From Acidobacteriota bacterium (lineage in GTDB: Bacteria > Acidobacteriota > Vicinamibacteria > Vicinamibacterales > UBA2999), in contig JACPCS010000111.1 of assembly GCA_016184455.1 (NCBI GenBank), positions 1 to 64,000 on the forward strand: DNA of 64,000 bases, read 5' to 3'. Shown here in pieces: positions 33,849-42,702 of this stretch (position 1 is its first letter; each line of letters begins with the position of its first letter). The notes beneath the pieces were generated by a model. That model was not told the origin of the DNA. It did no database searches and was given only the letters and a program-made list of their open reading frames with translations. A program made the translations under genes and the position numbers.

Positions 33849-34805
33849 ATGCGTCCACTGCTCGTCCTCACGGCCTTCGTCATCGTCACGGGTGCCGGCG
33901 TCTCCAACGCGCAGGCCCAGTCGTGGCAGCCGCCAGCCGACAACCAGCGCTGTCCCTCGAAGTGGGGCGCCGGCGACCAGCGCGGCTCCGCCAACCACAT
34001 GAAGCCGGAGACGGTGCTGCGGGCGGTGCGGCTGATCCGGACCGGTCAGATCTTCGAGCTGGGGCGTCGTCTCGAGGAGTCGATGCCACTTCAGAGCACC
34101 CGGACGTTCGAGATGCACACCAAGCGCACGGCGCCACCCGCCGGCTCGAACCGCCGCGGCAGCAACGAGGAGATCGTGCTCGCGGAAATCGGCCAGGTCG
34201 GCACGCAGTTCGACGGCTTCGCCCACCAGACGCACGGCGACAGCCTCTACAACTGCTTCAAGCTGGATGACGTCGCCACGCGCAACGGCTTCACGAAGCT
34301 CGGGATCGAGAACGTCGGCGCGCTCTTCACGCGCGGCGTCCTGATCGACGTGGCGGCGCTCAAGGGCGTCGAGATGCTGCCCGACACCTACGAGATCACG
34401 GTGGCCGATCTGCAGGCGGCACTCAAGCGCCAGCAGCTCACGCTGCAGCCGGGCGACGCGGTGATCGTCCATACCGGGTGGGGCCGGCTGTGGGGCCGCG
34501 AGAACGAGCGGTATATGAAGGCGAACCCAGGCCTCGGCGCCGCCGCGGCCGAGTGGCTCGCGAAGCAGGATCCGATGCTCGTGGGTGCCGACACGGCGCC
34601 GATCAACGTGACGCCGAACCCTGACGCGAAGGTCTCAAACCCGGTGCACCAGATCATGCTGGTCGTCTACGGGATCCATCTGCTCGAGAATCTGCGGCTC
34701 GACGAGCTGGCGGCGGCGCGCGTCAATGAGTTCGCGCTCGTCGTCGAGCCGCTGAAGCTCGTGGGCGCCACCGGATCGACGGTGGCGCCGATTGCGGTCA
34801 GGTAG
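33849..34805 (+). CDS. exported cyclase family protein (kynurenine formamidase-like)
   Basis: A 318-residue exported member of the cyclase / kynurenine formamidase family. After a signal peptide ending in NAQAQ come GDQRGSANHMKPETV, then GTQFDGFAHQTHGD, which corresponds to the family metal motif HxGTHxDxxxH with Gln in place of the second histidine. RGVLIDVAALKG and GDAVIVHTGWGRLW are further family signatures. Such enzymes hydrolyse N-formyl amides or act on cyclic compounds. The true substrate is unknown. Confidence 0.88.
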   Translation: MRPLLVLTAFVIVTGAGVSNAQAQSWQPPADNQRCPSKWGAGDQRGSANHMKPETVLRAVRLIRTGQIFELGRRLEESMPLQSTRTFEMHTKRTAPPAGSNRRGSNEEIVLAEIGQVGTQFDGFAHQTHGDSLYNCFKLDDVATRNGFTKLGIENVGALFTRGVLIDVAALKGVEMLPDTYEITVADLQAALKRQQLTLQPGDAVIVHTGWGRLWGRENERYMKANPGLGAAAAEWLAKQDPMLVGADTAPINVTPNPDAKVSNPVHQIMLVVYGIHLLENLRLDELAAARVNEFALVVEPLKLVGATGSTVAPIAVR

Positions 34806-34809
34806 GGAC

Positions 34810-36105
34810 ATGAGGAAGCTGACGCTCGTCGCGTTCGTTCTGTTCGCGGCCGCAGGGGCGGCTGCGCAGTCCGGCAGCGCGCTGCGCCCGTCGCTACTGC
34901 CCGACCGCCTCGCGCGCATCGACCAGGCGCTGCAGCAGTACGTCGACCAGAACCGCGTGGCGGGCGTCGTCGCGCTCGTGCTGCGCGACGGCACGCCCGT
35001 CTACGAAAAGGCGTTCGGCTGGAGCGACAAGGAGGCCGGCCGCCGGATGGCGGTCGACACCGTCTTCCGCATCGCGTCGCAGACGAAGGCGATCACCAGC
35101 ACCGCCGTCCTGATGCTGATGGAGGAAGGGAAGATCGGCCTGAACGATCCGGTCAGCCGATTCATCCCCACGTTCGCCAACACGACCGTGGCCGTACGGG
35201 CGGACCCAGGGACGGGGCCGCTGATTGGCACCGGCATCTCGGTCGTGCCGGCCCGGCGGCCGATGACCATCCGCGATCTGCTGACCCACACGGCCGGCAT
35301 CTCGTACGGGACGCAGAATCACCTCGCCGCGCTCTATGAAGCGAAGGGGCTCGGGCCGGCGGCGGGCCTCGGCTGGTATACCGCGGACAAGAACGAACCG
35401 ATCTGCACGACGATGGAGCGGCTCGGCACGCTGCCGTTCGTCGCCCAGCCCGGCGAGGCGTTCGTCTACGGCTACAATACCGACATCCTCGGCTGCGTCG
35501 TCGAGCGTGCCTCCGGTGTGGCGCTCGACGAGTTCATTCGCACGCGCATCACGGCGCCCCTCGGCATGCACGACACGCACTTCTTCCTGCCGCCCGAGAA
35601 GCGCGAGCGGCTGGCCGCGGTCTACGCGAGCGGCAGCAACGGACGCGCCATGCGGGCGCCCGACGGGTCGACGGGTCAGGGGCACTACGTCGACGGCCCG
35701 CGTCAGAGCTTCGCCGGCGGCGCCGGCCTGCTCTCGACCGCACGCGACTACGCGCGGTTCCTCGAAATGGTCCGGAACGGCGGCGCACTCGACGGCGTCC
35801 GCCTGCTGGCGCCGCGCACGGTGCAGCTCATGACCACGAACCAGATCGGGACGCTGCACTCGACGACGGGCCTTGGCTTCGGGCTCGGCTTCCAGACCAC
35901 CGACAGGTATGGCGCCAACGGGATGGATTCGGTCGGCTCGTTCGGCTGGGGCGGCGCCTACGGGACGATGTACCGGGTGGACCCGCAGGCGCGGCTCTCG
36001 CTGCTCCTGATGATCCAGCTCGTGCCGAATGCGACCGACATCCGCGAGAAGTTCCCAACGCTGGTCTATCAGGCGCTCGTCGAGGCACCGCAGCACGAGC
36101 GCTGA
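34810..36105 (+). CDS. exported serine hydrolase, beta-lactamase class C family
   Basis: A 431-residue exported serine hydrolase. The signal peptide ends near GAAAQ, the nucleophile is S90 of the S-Q-T-K93 motif in FRIASQTKAITS, followed by LLTHTAGISYG and the tyrosine motif FVYGYNTDILG. FGWGGAYGTMY replaces the KTG box, as in family VIII esterases. It is more likely an esterase or peptidase than a true beta-lactamase. ATG at 34810 comes four bases after the cyclase stop. Confidence 0.9.
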   Translation: MRKLTLVAFVLFAAAGAAAQSGSALRPSLLPDRLARIDQALQQYVDQNRVAGVVALVLRDGTPVYEKAFGWSDKEAGRRMAVDTVFRIASQTKAITSTAVLMLMEEGKIGLNDPVSRFIPTFANTTVAVRADPGTGPLIGTGISVVPARRPMTIRDLLTHTAGISYGTQNHLAALYEAKGLGPAAGLGWYTADKNEPICTTMERLGTLPFVAQPGEAFVYGYNTDILGCVVERASGVALDEFIRTRITAPLGMHDTHFFLPPEKRERLAAVYASGSNGRAMRAPDGSTGQGHYVDGPRQSFAGGAGLLSTARDYARFLEMVRNGGALDGVRLLAPRTVQLMTTNQIGTLHSTTGLGFGLGFQTTDRYGANGMDSVGSFGWGGAYGTMYRVDPQARLSLLLMIQLVPNATDIREKFPTLVYQALVEAPQHER

Positions 36106-36129
36106 TTTCGTCCGCCATCTGGAGGCATC

Positions 36130-37155
36130 ATGCGCAACGTCGCTCGCATCGGTCTCTGTGTCGCCGTGATCGTCGCGCCGGCGGTTGCCAGGGCTCAGGG
36201 CACCCCCAGAGTCCATGAGCTGAAGCCGACGGCGGCCACGGTCCACCGCGGCTTCTTCGATGCGTCGCTCAAGCCCGTGCTCACGATCGACTCCGGCGAC
36301 ATCGTCCGCATCGAGACCGCGAGCGGCAACCCGAAGTGGTTCGAGAGCCTCGGCGTGCCGAGGGAGAAGATCCCGGCGGAGCTCTACGCGGCGTACGAAG
36401 GGTTCGAGGGAACCGGCCGGGGCGATCACAATCTCAGCGGGCCGATCGCGATCCGCGGCGCCGCGCCGGGCGACATGCTCGAAATCCGCATCCGCTCGGT
36501 CGATGTCAGATTGCCGATCGCGGGCCAGGGCTTCGTCCCGAATCGCGGCGTGCTGCCGGAAGACTTCCCATACGAGAAGGGGAGAGTCCACTGGCTGGAC
36601 CTCGAGCGCCAGACGGTGGAGTATGCGCCGGGCGTGGTCGTGCCGCTCAAGCCGTTCTGGGGCGTGATCGGTGTGGCACCCCCGCCGGCGATGGGACGCG
36701 TGCCGAGCGGTCCGCCGAATATCTTCGGCGGCAATCTGGACAACCGGGATCTCGGCGCGGGAAGCACACTGTACCTGCCGGTGCACGTGCCAGGGGCGCT
36801 GCTGTCGATCGGCGACGGCCATGCCGTGCAGGGGTACGGCGAAGTGGCGCTCTCGGCGGTCGAGGCCTCGCTGAAAGGTGAAATCCAGGTCGTGCTGCAC
36901 AAAGGACGCCGCCTCACGTGGCCGCGTGCGGAGACGCCCACCCACTTCATCACCATGGGCCTCCACACGGACCTCGATGAGGCGGTGCGCCTCGCCACGC
37001 GGGAGATGATCGACTTCCTCGTGACGACCAAGGGCCTGTCGCGCGACGACGCGTACATGCTGGCGAGTGCGGCGGTGGACCTGGTGGTCACGCAGGCCGT
37101 CGACGGGACGAAGGGCATCCACGCGCTGATGCCGAAGAACGTCTTCAGGCCCTAG
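36130..37155 (+). CDS. exported acetamidase/formamidase family protein
   Basis: A 341-residue protein of the acetamidase/formamidase family with a signal peptide ending near ARAQ. Family signatures are GDIVRIETASG, GDHNLSGPIAIRGAAPGD, NIFGGNLDNRDLGAGSTLYL and LSIGDGHAVQGYGEVALSAV. These enzymes release ammonia from short amides. The preceding cyclase-family hydrolase may provide formyl or acyl amides; this link is inferred from position. It is the last gene of the plus-strand exported-enzyme run. Confidence 0.9.
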   Translation: MRNVARIGLCVAVIVAPAVARAQGTPRVHELKPTAATVHRGFFDASLKPVLTIDSGDIVRIETASGNPKWFESLGVPREKIPAELYAAYEGFEGTGRGDHNLSGPIAIRGAAPGDMLEIRIRSVDVRLPIAGQGFVPNRGVLPEDFPYEKGRVHWLDLERQTVEYAPGVVVPLKPFWGVIGVAPPPAMGRVPSGPPNIFGGNLDNRDLGAGSTLYLPVHVPGALLSIGDGHAVQGYGEVALSAVEASLKGEIQVVLHKGRRLTWPRAETPTHFITMGLHTDLDEAVRLATREMIDFLVTTKGLSRDDAYMLASAAVDLVVTQAVDGTKGIHALMPKNVFRP

Positions 37156-37162
37156 CGTTGCC

Positions 37163-37519
37163 CTAGCGTGGTTTGACGACGAGCTGGCCCTGCATCCGCG
37201 TGTGCGCGCTGTCGCTCGTCAGGTTGCTGTAGAAGCGGAACGTTCCCGGCCGATCGGCGCGGAACTCGAACGTCGTTTCGCCGCCGGCCGGCACGCGCCG
37301 GACGATGCGGTACTCGTCGATCGCGAAGCTGTAGGTGATGTCCTCGCTGCGGATCGTCAGCCGGACGAGATCGTCCTGGGCGACTTCGATGCGATCGGGG
37401 GAGAAGCGGAATTCGCGCGCGATGAGGGTGAACTCCGGACGATTGGGAGCCTGTTCCTGAGCCACCAGCACCGCGCCCGCCGCCACGGCCATCAACAAGG
37501 CGGCGTGGCGGCGGGTCAT
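37163..37519 (-). CDS. exported cupredoxin-like protein
   Basis: A 118-residue protein with an N-terminal hydrophobic signal (AALLMAVAAGAVLVA) and a single cupredoxin beta sandwich similar to cytochrome c oxidase subunit II-type domains: REFRFSPDRIEVAQDDLVRL, TYSFAIDEYRI, GTFRFYSNL and QGQLVVKP. The copper-binding cysteine of classical cupredoxins is absent, so metal binding is doubtful. Its ATG follows the pnp stop after one base, so it rides at the end of the nusA-pnp operon. Confidence 0.8.
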   Translation of the reverse strand: MTRRHAALLMAVAAGAVLVAQEQAPNRPEFTLIAREFRFSPDRIEVAQDDLVRLTIRSEDITYSFAIDEYRIVRRVPAGGETTFEFRADRPGTFRFYSNLTSDSAHTRMQGQLVVKPR

Positions 37520-37520
37520 C

Positions 37521-39656
37521 CTACTCCTTCGCCGCTGCGGCGGCGCCGGCCTTTGCCGCTTCTTCCTGCAGCAGCGCCTTGCGGCTCAGACGGATCTTCC
37601 CGGTCGGGTCGATGTTGATCACCTTGACGAGGATCTGCTGGCCTTCCTTCAGCTCGTCGCGGACGTCCTTGACGCGGTGGTTCGCGATCTCGGAGACGTG
37701 CAGCAGGCCGTCGGTGCCCGGCATGATCTCGACGAAGGCGCCGAAATCGGTGATCCGCTGGACCTTGCCCATGTAGGTCTTGTTCAGCTCGGGCGTGGCG
37801 GTCAGCTCCTGGATGATGCCGATCGCCTTCTGCGCCGACTCGCCGTCGGACGAGGCCACGTTTACCCGGCCGTCGTCCTCGACGTCGATCTTCACGCCCG
37901 TGCGCTCGATGATGCTGCGGATGGTCTTGCCGCCCGGCCCGATGACATCGCGGATCTTGTCCACCGGGATTCGGATCGTCACGATCCGCGGCGCGAACGC
38001 CGACATGGTGGTGCGCGGCTCGGCGATCGTCTTCGCCATCTCGGCGAGGATGTGCAGGCGCCCCTGCCGCGCCTGCTCGAGCGCCGTGCGCATGATCTCG
38101 GCGGTGACGCCCGACACCTTGATGTCCATCTGCAGGGCGGTGATCCCCGCAGCGGTGCCCGCCACCTTGAAGTCCATGTCGCCGTAGTGATCCTCGGCGC
38201 CGGCGATGTCCGAGAGGACCGCGTACTGGCCGGTCTTCTCGTCCATGATGAGGCCCATGGCGATGCCGGCCACGGGAGATGTGAGCGGCACGCCGGCATC
38301 CATCATCGCCATCGAGCCGCCGCAGACCGACGCCATCGACGAGGACCCGTTCGACTCGAGGATGTCGGAGACGATGCGGATGGTGTAGGCGAACTGATCT
38401 TCGCCAGGCACGACCGACGCCAGCGCGCGCTCGGCGAGCGCCCCGTGCCCCACCTCGCGCCGCCCCGGTCCGCGCAGGAACGCGACCTCGCCGACCGAGA
38501 ACGGCGGGAAGTTGTAGTGGAGCATGAAGCGCTTGTAGAACTCGCCGCTGACGTGCTCGACCTTCTGCTCGTCCTCCGCCGTGCCGAGCGTGCAGGTGAC
38601 GAGCGCCTGCGTCTCGCCGCGCGTGAAGACGCCCGACCCGTGCGTCCGCGGCAGCACGCCGACTTCGCTCCAGATCGGCCGAATCTCGTCGAAGCCGCGG
38701 CCGTCGAGCCGCACGCCGCGCTCGAGCACCTCGTCGCGGAGCACCTTCTCCTTCAGCTCGTGGAAGATCTGCTTCGCCTCCACACGCCGCTGGACCTCGC
38801 CCTCCGGGATGGAGGCGACGAACTCCTCGAGCACCTGGTCGACGCGGTCGTAGTTCTCGAGCTTGCCGCGGATGCGCATCGCCTCGCTCAGCGGCGCGTA
38901 GACCTTCTCCTCGACCTCGCGGTAGAAGTCGTGGCCGATCTCCGTCTTCTGCACCGTGAGCTTCTTCTTGCCCGAGTCCGCAGCCAGCGCGTCGATGCCG
39001 GCGACGATCTGCCTGATGGCTGCGTGTGCCGCCTCGAGCGCCCCGACGGCCTCCGCCTCGGTCACCTCTTTCGCGCCCGCCTCGACCATGACAATGCCGT
39101 CCATGCTGCCGGCGACGACAAGATCGAGCGTGCTGTCCTTGCGCTGCGCGAACGTCGGGTTGATGACGTACTCGCCGTTGACGAGACCGACGCGCACGCC
39201 GGCAATCGTCTTCTCGAACGGGATGCTGGACGCGGCCAGCGCCGCCGATGCGCCGGTGATGGCCAGGACGTCGGAGTCGTTGTCGGTGTCGGCCGACAGC
39301 ACGAGCGCGATGACCTGCGTCTCGTAGCGCCATCCCGAGGGGAAGAGCGGGCGGATCGGGCGATCGATCAGCCGGCTCGTGAGAACTTCCTTTTCCGAGG
39401 GCTTGCCTTCGCGCTTGAAGAACCCGCCGGGAATCCGGCCCGACGCGTACGTGTATTCGCGATAGTCAACGGTGAGGGGCAGGAAGTCGATGCCTTCCCG
39501 CGCGCTGGCCGCACGGCACGCAGTGACCAGGACGACCGTGTCGCCCGACCGGACGAGCACGGCGCCGTCGGCCTGCTTGGCCAGCTTGCCGGTTTCGAGG
39601 GTAATCGTGCGCGAGCCGACCTGAACGTCGCGCCGCTGCAAATTGACGTTGTGCAT
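37521..39656 (-). CDS. pnp: polynucleotide phosphorylase
   Basis: A 711-residue 3'-5' exoribonuclease using phosphate. Two RNase PH domains (about 10-230 and 310-540) flank a helical linker; ESNGSSSMASVCGGSMAMM and DHYGDMDFKVAGT mark the catalytic second domain. The KH domain has GPGGKTI and the S1 domain RITDFGAFVEIMPGTDGLLH. ATG at 39656 (MHNVNLQRRDVQVG) is preferred over 39686, because the upstream extension MTFDLRLTT is encoded by a family H repeat. It lies downstream of rpsO, the classical order. Confidence 0.97.
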   Translation of the reverse strand: MHNVNLQRRDVQVGSRTITLETGKLAKQADGAVLVRSGDTVVLVTACRAASAREGIDFLPLTVDYREYTYASGRIPGGFFKREGKPSEKEVLTSRLIDRPIRPLFPSGWRYETQVIALVLSADTDNDSDVLAITGASAALAASSIPFEKTIAGVRVGLVNGEYVINPTFAQRKDSTLDLVVAGSMDGIVMVEAGAKEVTEAEAVGALEAAHAAIRQIVAGIDALAADSGKKKLTVQKTEIGHDFYREVEEKVYAPLSEAMRIRGKLENYDRVDQVLEEFVASIPEGEVQRRVEAKQIFHELKEKVLRDEVLERGVRLDGRGFDEIRPIWSEVGVLPRTHGSGVFTRGETQALVTCTLGTAEDEQKVEHVSGEFYKRFMLHYNFPPFSVGEVAFLRGPGRREVGHGALAERALASVVPGEDQFAYTIRIVSDILESNGSSSMASVCGGSMAMMDAGVPLTSPVAGIAMGLIMDEKTGQYAVLSDIAGAEDHYGDMDFKVAGTAAGITALQMDIKVSGVTAEIMRTALEQARQGRLHILAEMAKTIAEPRTTMSAFAPRIVTIRIPVDKIRDVIGPGGKTIRSIIERTGVKIDVEDDGRVNVASSDGESAQKAIGIIQELTATPELNKTYMGKVQRITDFGAFVEIMPGTDGLLHVSEIANHRVKDVRDELKEGQQILVKVINIDPTGKIRLSRKALLQEEAAKAGAAAAAKE

Positions 39657-39667
39657 AGGAGTTGTCA

Positions 39668-39741
39668 AACGTAAGTCAAAGGTCAAAGGTCAAAAGTCAA
39701 AGGGGAAAGCACGTTCGACCTTGACTTTTGACTTTTGCCTT
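39668..39741. repeat. family H hairpin between rpsO and pnp
   Basis: GTCAAAGGTCAAAGGTCAAA and AGTCAAAGG on one side pair with CCTTGACTTTTGACTTTTGC on the other. The stem is long and AU-rich as RNA. It lies in the rpsO-pnp spacer. Confidence 0.7.
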
Positions 39742-39752
39742 AACACGTCAGT

Positions 39753-40022
39753 CTATTTCCGGATGCCGAGACGGCGGATGAGCTCTGCGTACCGGTCGGA
39801 GTCCTTGCTCTTGAGGTAATCGAGCAGCCTCCGCCGCTGGCCGACGAGCTTCAGCAGGCCGCGGCGCGAGTGATGGTCCTTTGCGTGGACCTTGAAGTGC
39901 TCGGTGAGATAGTTGATGCGCTCGCTGAGCAGCGCGACCTGAACTTCAGGAGACCCGGTGTCGGTGTCGTGTGTCCGGTAGGTTCCGATAATCCCGCTCT
40001 TGCGGTCCTTGGTAAACGCCAC
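39753..40022 (-). CDS. rpsO: 30S ribosomal protein S15
   Basis: An 89-residue protein of the small subunit binding the central domain of 16S rRNA. Diagnostic segments are [40 protein letters not shown] and [13 protein letters not shown]. The GTG at 40022 is chosen: GGAGGA stands eight bases upstream and the length then equals that of E. coli S15. Part of the minus-strand nusA-pnp operon. Confidence 0.97.
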   Translation of the reverse strand: MAFTKDRKSGIIGTYRTHDTDTGSPEVQVALLSERINYLTEHFKVHAKDHHSRRGLLKLVGQRRRLLDYLKSKDSDRYAELIRRLGIRK

Positions 40023-40113
40023 AACGGCTTCCTCCACGAACGGCCCAGGAAGGTCTTTCACCCACCAAGCCGCCGTACTCCTGCTAAATACGAGTCACCA
40101 AAAGACTTACATT

Positions 40114-40995
40114 CTATATCAGCACGACGGCCGGGTGCAATGAACCGGCTCTGGTTCCCGGCGTGGCCAGGGCCACGAGCGCGCCCTGCGCATCCAACAT
40201 GCGCGTCCACGGCGCGTCTCGACGACCGGCCGGTGCGTAATCGCCTGGCTCCAGTTCCCGCCCGTGCGCCGCGCGCTCGCGGCCTCGATCCGTCAACGTG
40301 ACCGCCGGCCACGTGCCGAGCAGCGCGTCGAGCGGAACCAGGCGCTCCGCGACGCGTCGCGCGTCGGTCAGCTCCTCGAGCCTGACCGCCGTCTCGAGCG
40401 TGAACTCGCCGGCGCGGGTGCGTCGCAGCGCCTCGAGACAGGCGCCGGTGCCCACGATCTCGCCGAGCGCGTGCGCGAAGGAGCGAACGTAGAAGCCAGC
40501 CGAGCAGGTGAGCGCCACGTGGGCGCGTCCATTCTCGAAGGCCAGGAGCTCGGCGCGATCGACGCGCACGGGCGCCGCTGCCAGTGTCACCGCCTGCTCG
40601 TCACGCGCCATCGCGTAGGCGCGGCGGCCGCCGACCTTCTTCGCGGAAAAGGCCGGCGGGGCCTGCGCGTACTTGCCGGTCAGTGCGCCGAGCGCCCGCA
40701 CGACCTCGTCGCGCGACGGCACGGCGCCGGTGCGGCTCGTCTCGTTCCCGGTGATGTCGTACGAATCGGTCGTGAGGCCGAAGCGGATCGTCCCCTCGTA
40801 CTCCTTGTCCGAGCCGGCGAGAAAACGCGCGACCCGCGTGGCGCGGCCGATGGCCAGCGGCAGCACGCCCGTGGCGAGCGGATCGAGCGTGCCGGTGTGC
40901 CCGATCCGCCGCTCGCCGAGCAGCCGCCTCACCGCCGCGACGACGTCGTGCGACGTGGGGCCCTGCGGCTTGTCGACGACGAGAACGCCGTCCAT
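40114..40995 (-). CDS. truB: tRNA pseudouridine(55) synthase
   Basis: A 293-residue enzyme making pseudouridine 55 in the T loop of tRNAs. The catalytic aspartate is D38 in GHTGTLDPLATGVLPLAIG. DKPQGPTSHDVVAAVRR starts the domain, and YVRSFAHALGEIVG and the C-terminal PUA-like part follow. ATG at 40995 (MDGVLVVDKP) is preferred over the upstream ATG at 41019, which would overlap nrnA. Member of the nusA-pnp operon. Confidence 0.96.
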   Translation of the reverse strand: MDGVLVVDKPQGPTSHDVVAAVRRLLGERRIGHTGTLDPLATGVLPLAIGRATRVARFLAGSDKEYEGTIRFGLTTDSYDITGNETSRTGAVPSRDEVVRALGALTGKYAQAPPAFSAKKVGGRRAYAMARDEQAVTLAAAPVRVDRAELLAFENGRAHVALTCSAGFYVRSFAHALGEIVGTGACLEALRRTRAGEFTLETAVRLEELTDARRVAERLVPLDALLGTWPAVTLTDRGRERAAHGRELEPGDYAPAGRRDAPWTRMLDAQGALVALATPGTRAGSLHPAVVLI

Positions 40996-41002
40996 GAGAT
41001 CG

Positions 41003-41986
41003 TCACCGGGCCAAATCAATCTGCTCCAGAATTTTGTGCTGGAAGAGCGCCTTCAGGTCACCGAGCCGGCCGGTCGCGTTGCAGCCCGAGGCGTTCTTGT
41101 GGCCGCCGCCGCCGAACTGCCGCGCCACGGCGTTGACGTCGATGTGTCCCTTCGACCGCATGCTGACGCGCCAGTCGTCGGGGCCGCTCTCCTTGAAGAA
41201 CGCCACCGCCTGAATGTCCTTCACCGTCAACGGCAGGTTGATTAGCCCCTCGGTGTCATCGTAGGTGCCGCCGCCGCCGGCGGCGAGCTGCCGGTCGACC
41301 ATCAGCGTGGCGATGCGGCCGCTCGGGTCGAGCTCCATACCGCTCAGGACGGCGCCGAAGAGCCGCAGCCGTGCGAGGCTGTTGCTGTCGAACACGGCCC
41401 GGGCGACGAGGGGCGGAGCGACGCCCGCCTCCACGCAGCGCCGGCAGATGTCGAACGTCCGCGGTGAGATGTTCGAGTAGTGGAACGATCCGGTGTCGGT
41501 GAGGATCGCGATGTAGACGTGCAGCGCGATCTCGTACGTCAGCGGCACGCCGAGCTCCTGCACCACGGCGAACACCATCTCGCCGCAGGCAGCCGCCGAC
41601 AGGTCGAACCAGTTGACCGCGCCGTACATGCGGTTGTCGACGTGGTGGTCGATGTTGATGACGAACCCGCGCTCCAGCCCGGCGACGCCGGTGCGCGTGA
41701 GGTCGCCCGCCTCCATCACGATGACCGCATCGCCGGGGTCGTCCACCCGATCGGTGATCTCGATATCCGGCACACCCGGGAAGGCGAGCAGGGGAGCCGG
41801 CGCGGGATCGCGGCTCACGACGCGCGCCTCTTTGCCGAGCGCGCGCAGCGCGTACGCCATCGCGAGCTGCGATCCGACCGCGTCGCCGTCGGGGCGCACA
41901 TGCGATGCGATGACGAACCGCTGCCGCGTCCGGATCGCCGCCGCCACCTCGGACGGCGGTCCCGTCTCAGTCGTGCTCATCGTCAT
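41003..41986 (-). CDS. nrnA: DHH-family bifunctional oligoribonuclease/PAP phosphatase
   Basis: A 327-residue DHH-DHHA1 phosphoesterase that degrades short RNA oligonucleotides and dephosphorylates 3'-phosphoadenosine 5'-phosphate. HVRPDGDAVGSQLA and the DHH motif in FVINIDHHVDN bind manganese; the C-terminal DHHA1 domain has FGGGGHKNASG. Position between rbfA and truB is common in several phyla. The start at 41986 overlaps the rbfA end by 20 bases; ATG at 41980 is equally possible. Confidence 0.93.
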   Translation of the reverse strand: MTMSTTETGPPSEVAAAIRTRQRFVIASHVRPDGDAVGSQLAMAYALRALGKEARVVSRDPAPAPLLAFPGVPDIEITDRVDDPGDAVIVMEAGDLTRTGVAGLERGFVINIDHHVDNRMYGAVNWFDLSAAACGEMVFAVVQELGVPLTYEIALHVYIAILTDTGSFHYSNISPRTFDICRRCVEAGVAPPLVARAVFDSNSLARLRLFGAVLSGMELDPSGRIATLMVDRQLAAGGGGTYDDTEGLINLPLTVKDIQAVAFFKESGPDDWRVSMRSKGHIDVNAVARQFGGGGHKNASGCNATGRLGDLKALFQHKILEQIDLAR

Positions 41987-42353
41987 CGGAACCGCGCTGG
42001 CGCTTCTCCTCGTGGAGATCGCGCAGGATCTGCTCGATACGGTCCTGCTGCTCGATCGATTGGTCGAAGCGGAATTCGAGCTCGGGGACGCGGCGCAGCC
42101 GCAGCCGGGCGCCCAGGTGGCGGCGGAAGAACGGCGTCGCGCGCTCGAGCGCCTGCGACGTCTCGCGCCGCGCCTTCTCGTCGCCCATCGAGGTGTAGAA
42201 GACGCGCGCGTGCTGCAGGTCGGCCGACACCTGCACGCGCGTCAGCGTGATGAACCCGATGCCGGGGTCGTGGACGGCGCCCCGGGTCAGCAACTCGCTC
42301 AGCTCCTGGCGAATCTGATCGCCGACCCGGTCGGGGCGGTAGCCTTGGGCCAT
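41967..42353 (-). CDS. rbfA: 30S ribosome-binding factor A
   Basis: A 128-residue KH-like protein that matures the 5' end of 16S rRNA in the small subunit. RPDRVGDQIRQELSELLTR, HDPGIGFITLTRVQVSADLQ and LRRVPELEFRFDQSIEQQDR are diagnostic. ATG at 42353 (MAQGYRPDRV) is preferred, because the frame upstream is encoded by a family B repeat. The C-terminal tail GSDDDEHD is acidic. Confidence 0.95.
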   Translation of the reverse strand: MAQGYRPDRVGDQIRQELSELLTRGAVHDPGIGFITLTRVQVSADLQHARVFYTSMGDEKARRETSQALERATPFFRRHLGARLRLRRVPELEFRFDQSIEQQDRIEQILRDLHEEKRQRGSDDDEHD

Positions 42354-42361
42354 AAGGTCTC

Positions 42362-42421
42362 GGCTCTGGGCTTCGGGCTTCAGGCTTTGGGGCCAAAGCC
42401 GAAAGCCCAAGGCCAAGAGCC
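42362..42421. repeat. family B-like hairpin between DUF503 and rbfA
   Basis: GGCTCT (42362-42367) pairs with AGAGCC (42416-42421), and GGCTTTGG with CCAAAGCC in the centre; GGGCTT units lie between them. A long imperfect hairpin inside the operon. Confidence 0.75.
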
Positions 42422-42702
42422 TACGTCAGGAATTCGATCTCCGTCCGCGTGATCAGGCCCGGCTCGACGCGCTCGATCTCGTCGGCCGCGGCGGCCAGCT
42501 CCCGCTCCACGTGCTCGGTCGTCGTGGAGATGGCCACGACGCCCAGGGCGGCCCGCTGCCACACGTCCTGGTACTCGACCTCGGAGACCGCCACGTTGAA
42601 CTTCTGCAGCCGGTCCTTGACCCGCCGCAGCACCATGCGCTTGTCCTTCAGCGACTGCGCGTAGGGAATGTGCAGCTCGACGCTGAGCAGGCCAATGACC
42701 AC
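42421..42702 (-). CDS. DUF503 (YlxP-like) protein
   Basis: A 93-residue protein beginning MVIGLLSVELHIPYAQSLKD with the KDKRMVLRRVKDRLQKFNVA helix and EVEYQDVWQRAALGVVAIS. This is the DUF503 family, usually encoded between infB and rbfA as here. Its biochemical role is not established; it probably serves ribosome biogenesis. The GTG starts directly after the infB stop. Confidence 0.92.
   Translation of the reverse strand: MVIGLLSVELHIPYAQSLKDKRMVLRRVKDRLQKFNVAVSEVEYQDVWQRAALGVVAISTTTEHVERELAAAADEIERVEPGLITRTEIEFLT

Noticed and set aside
34810-36105. Antibiotic-resistance beta-lactamase
   Set aside because: The S-x-x-K motif is present but the KTG box is replaced by a GWGG-type segment and the length is that of esterase-like serine hydrolases.
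34894-37122. Long minus-strand frame opposite the serine hydrolase and acetamidase genes
   Set aside because: The plus-strand genes have clear signal peptides and motifs; the antisense frame has none.
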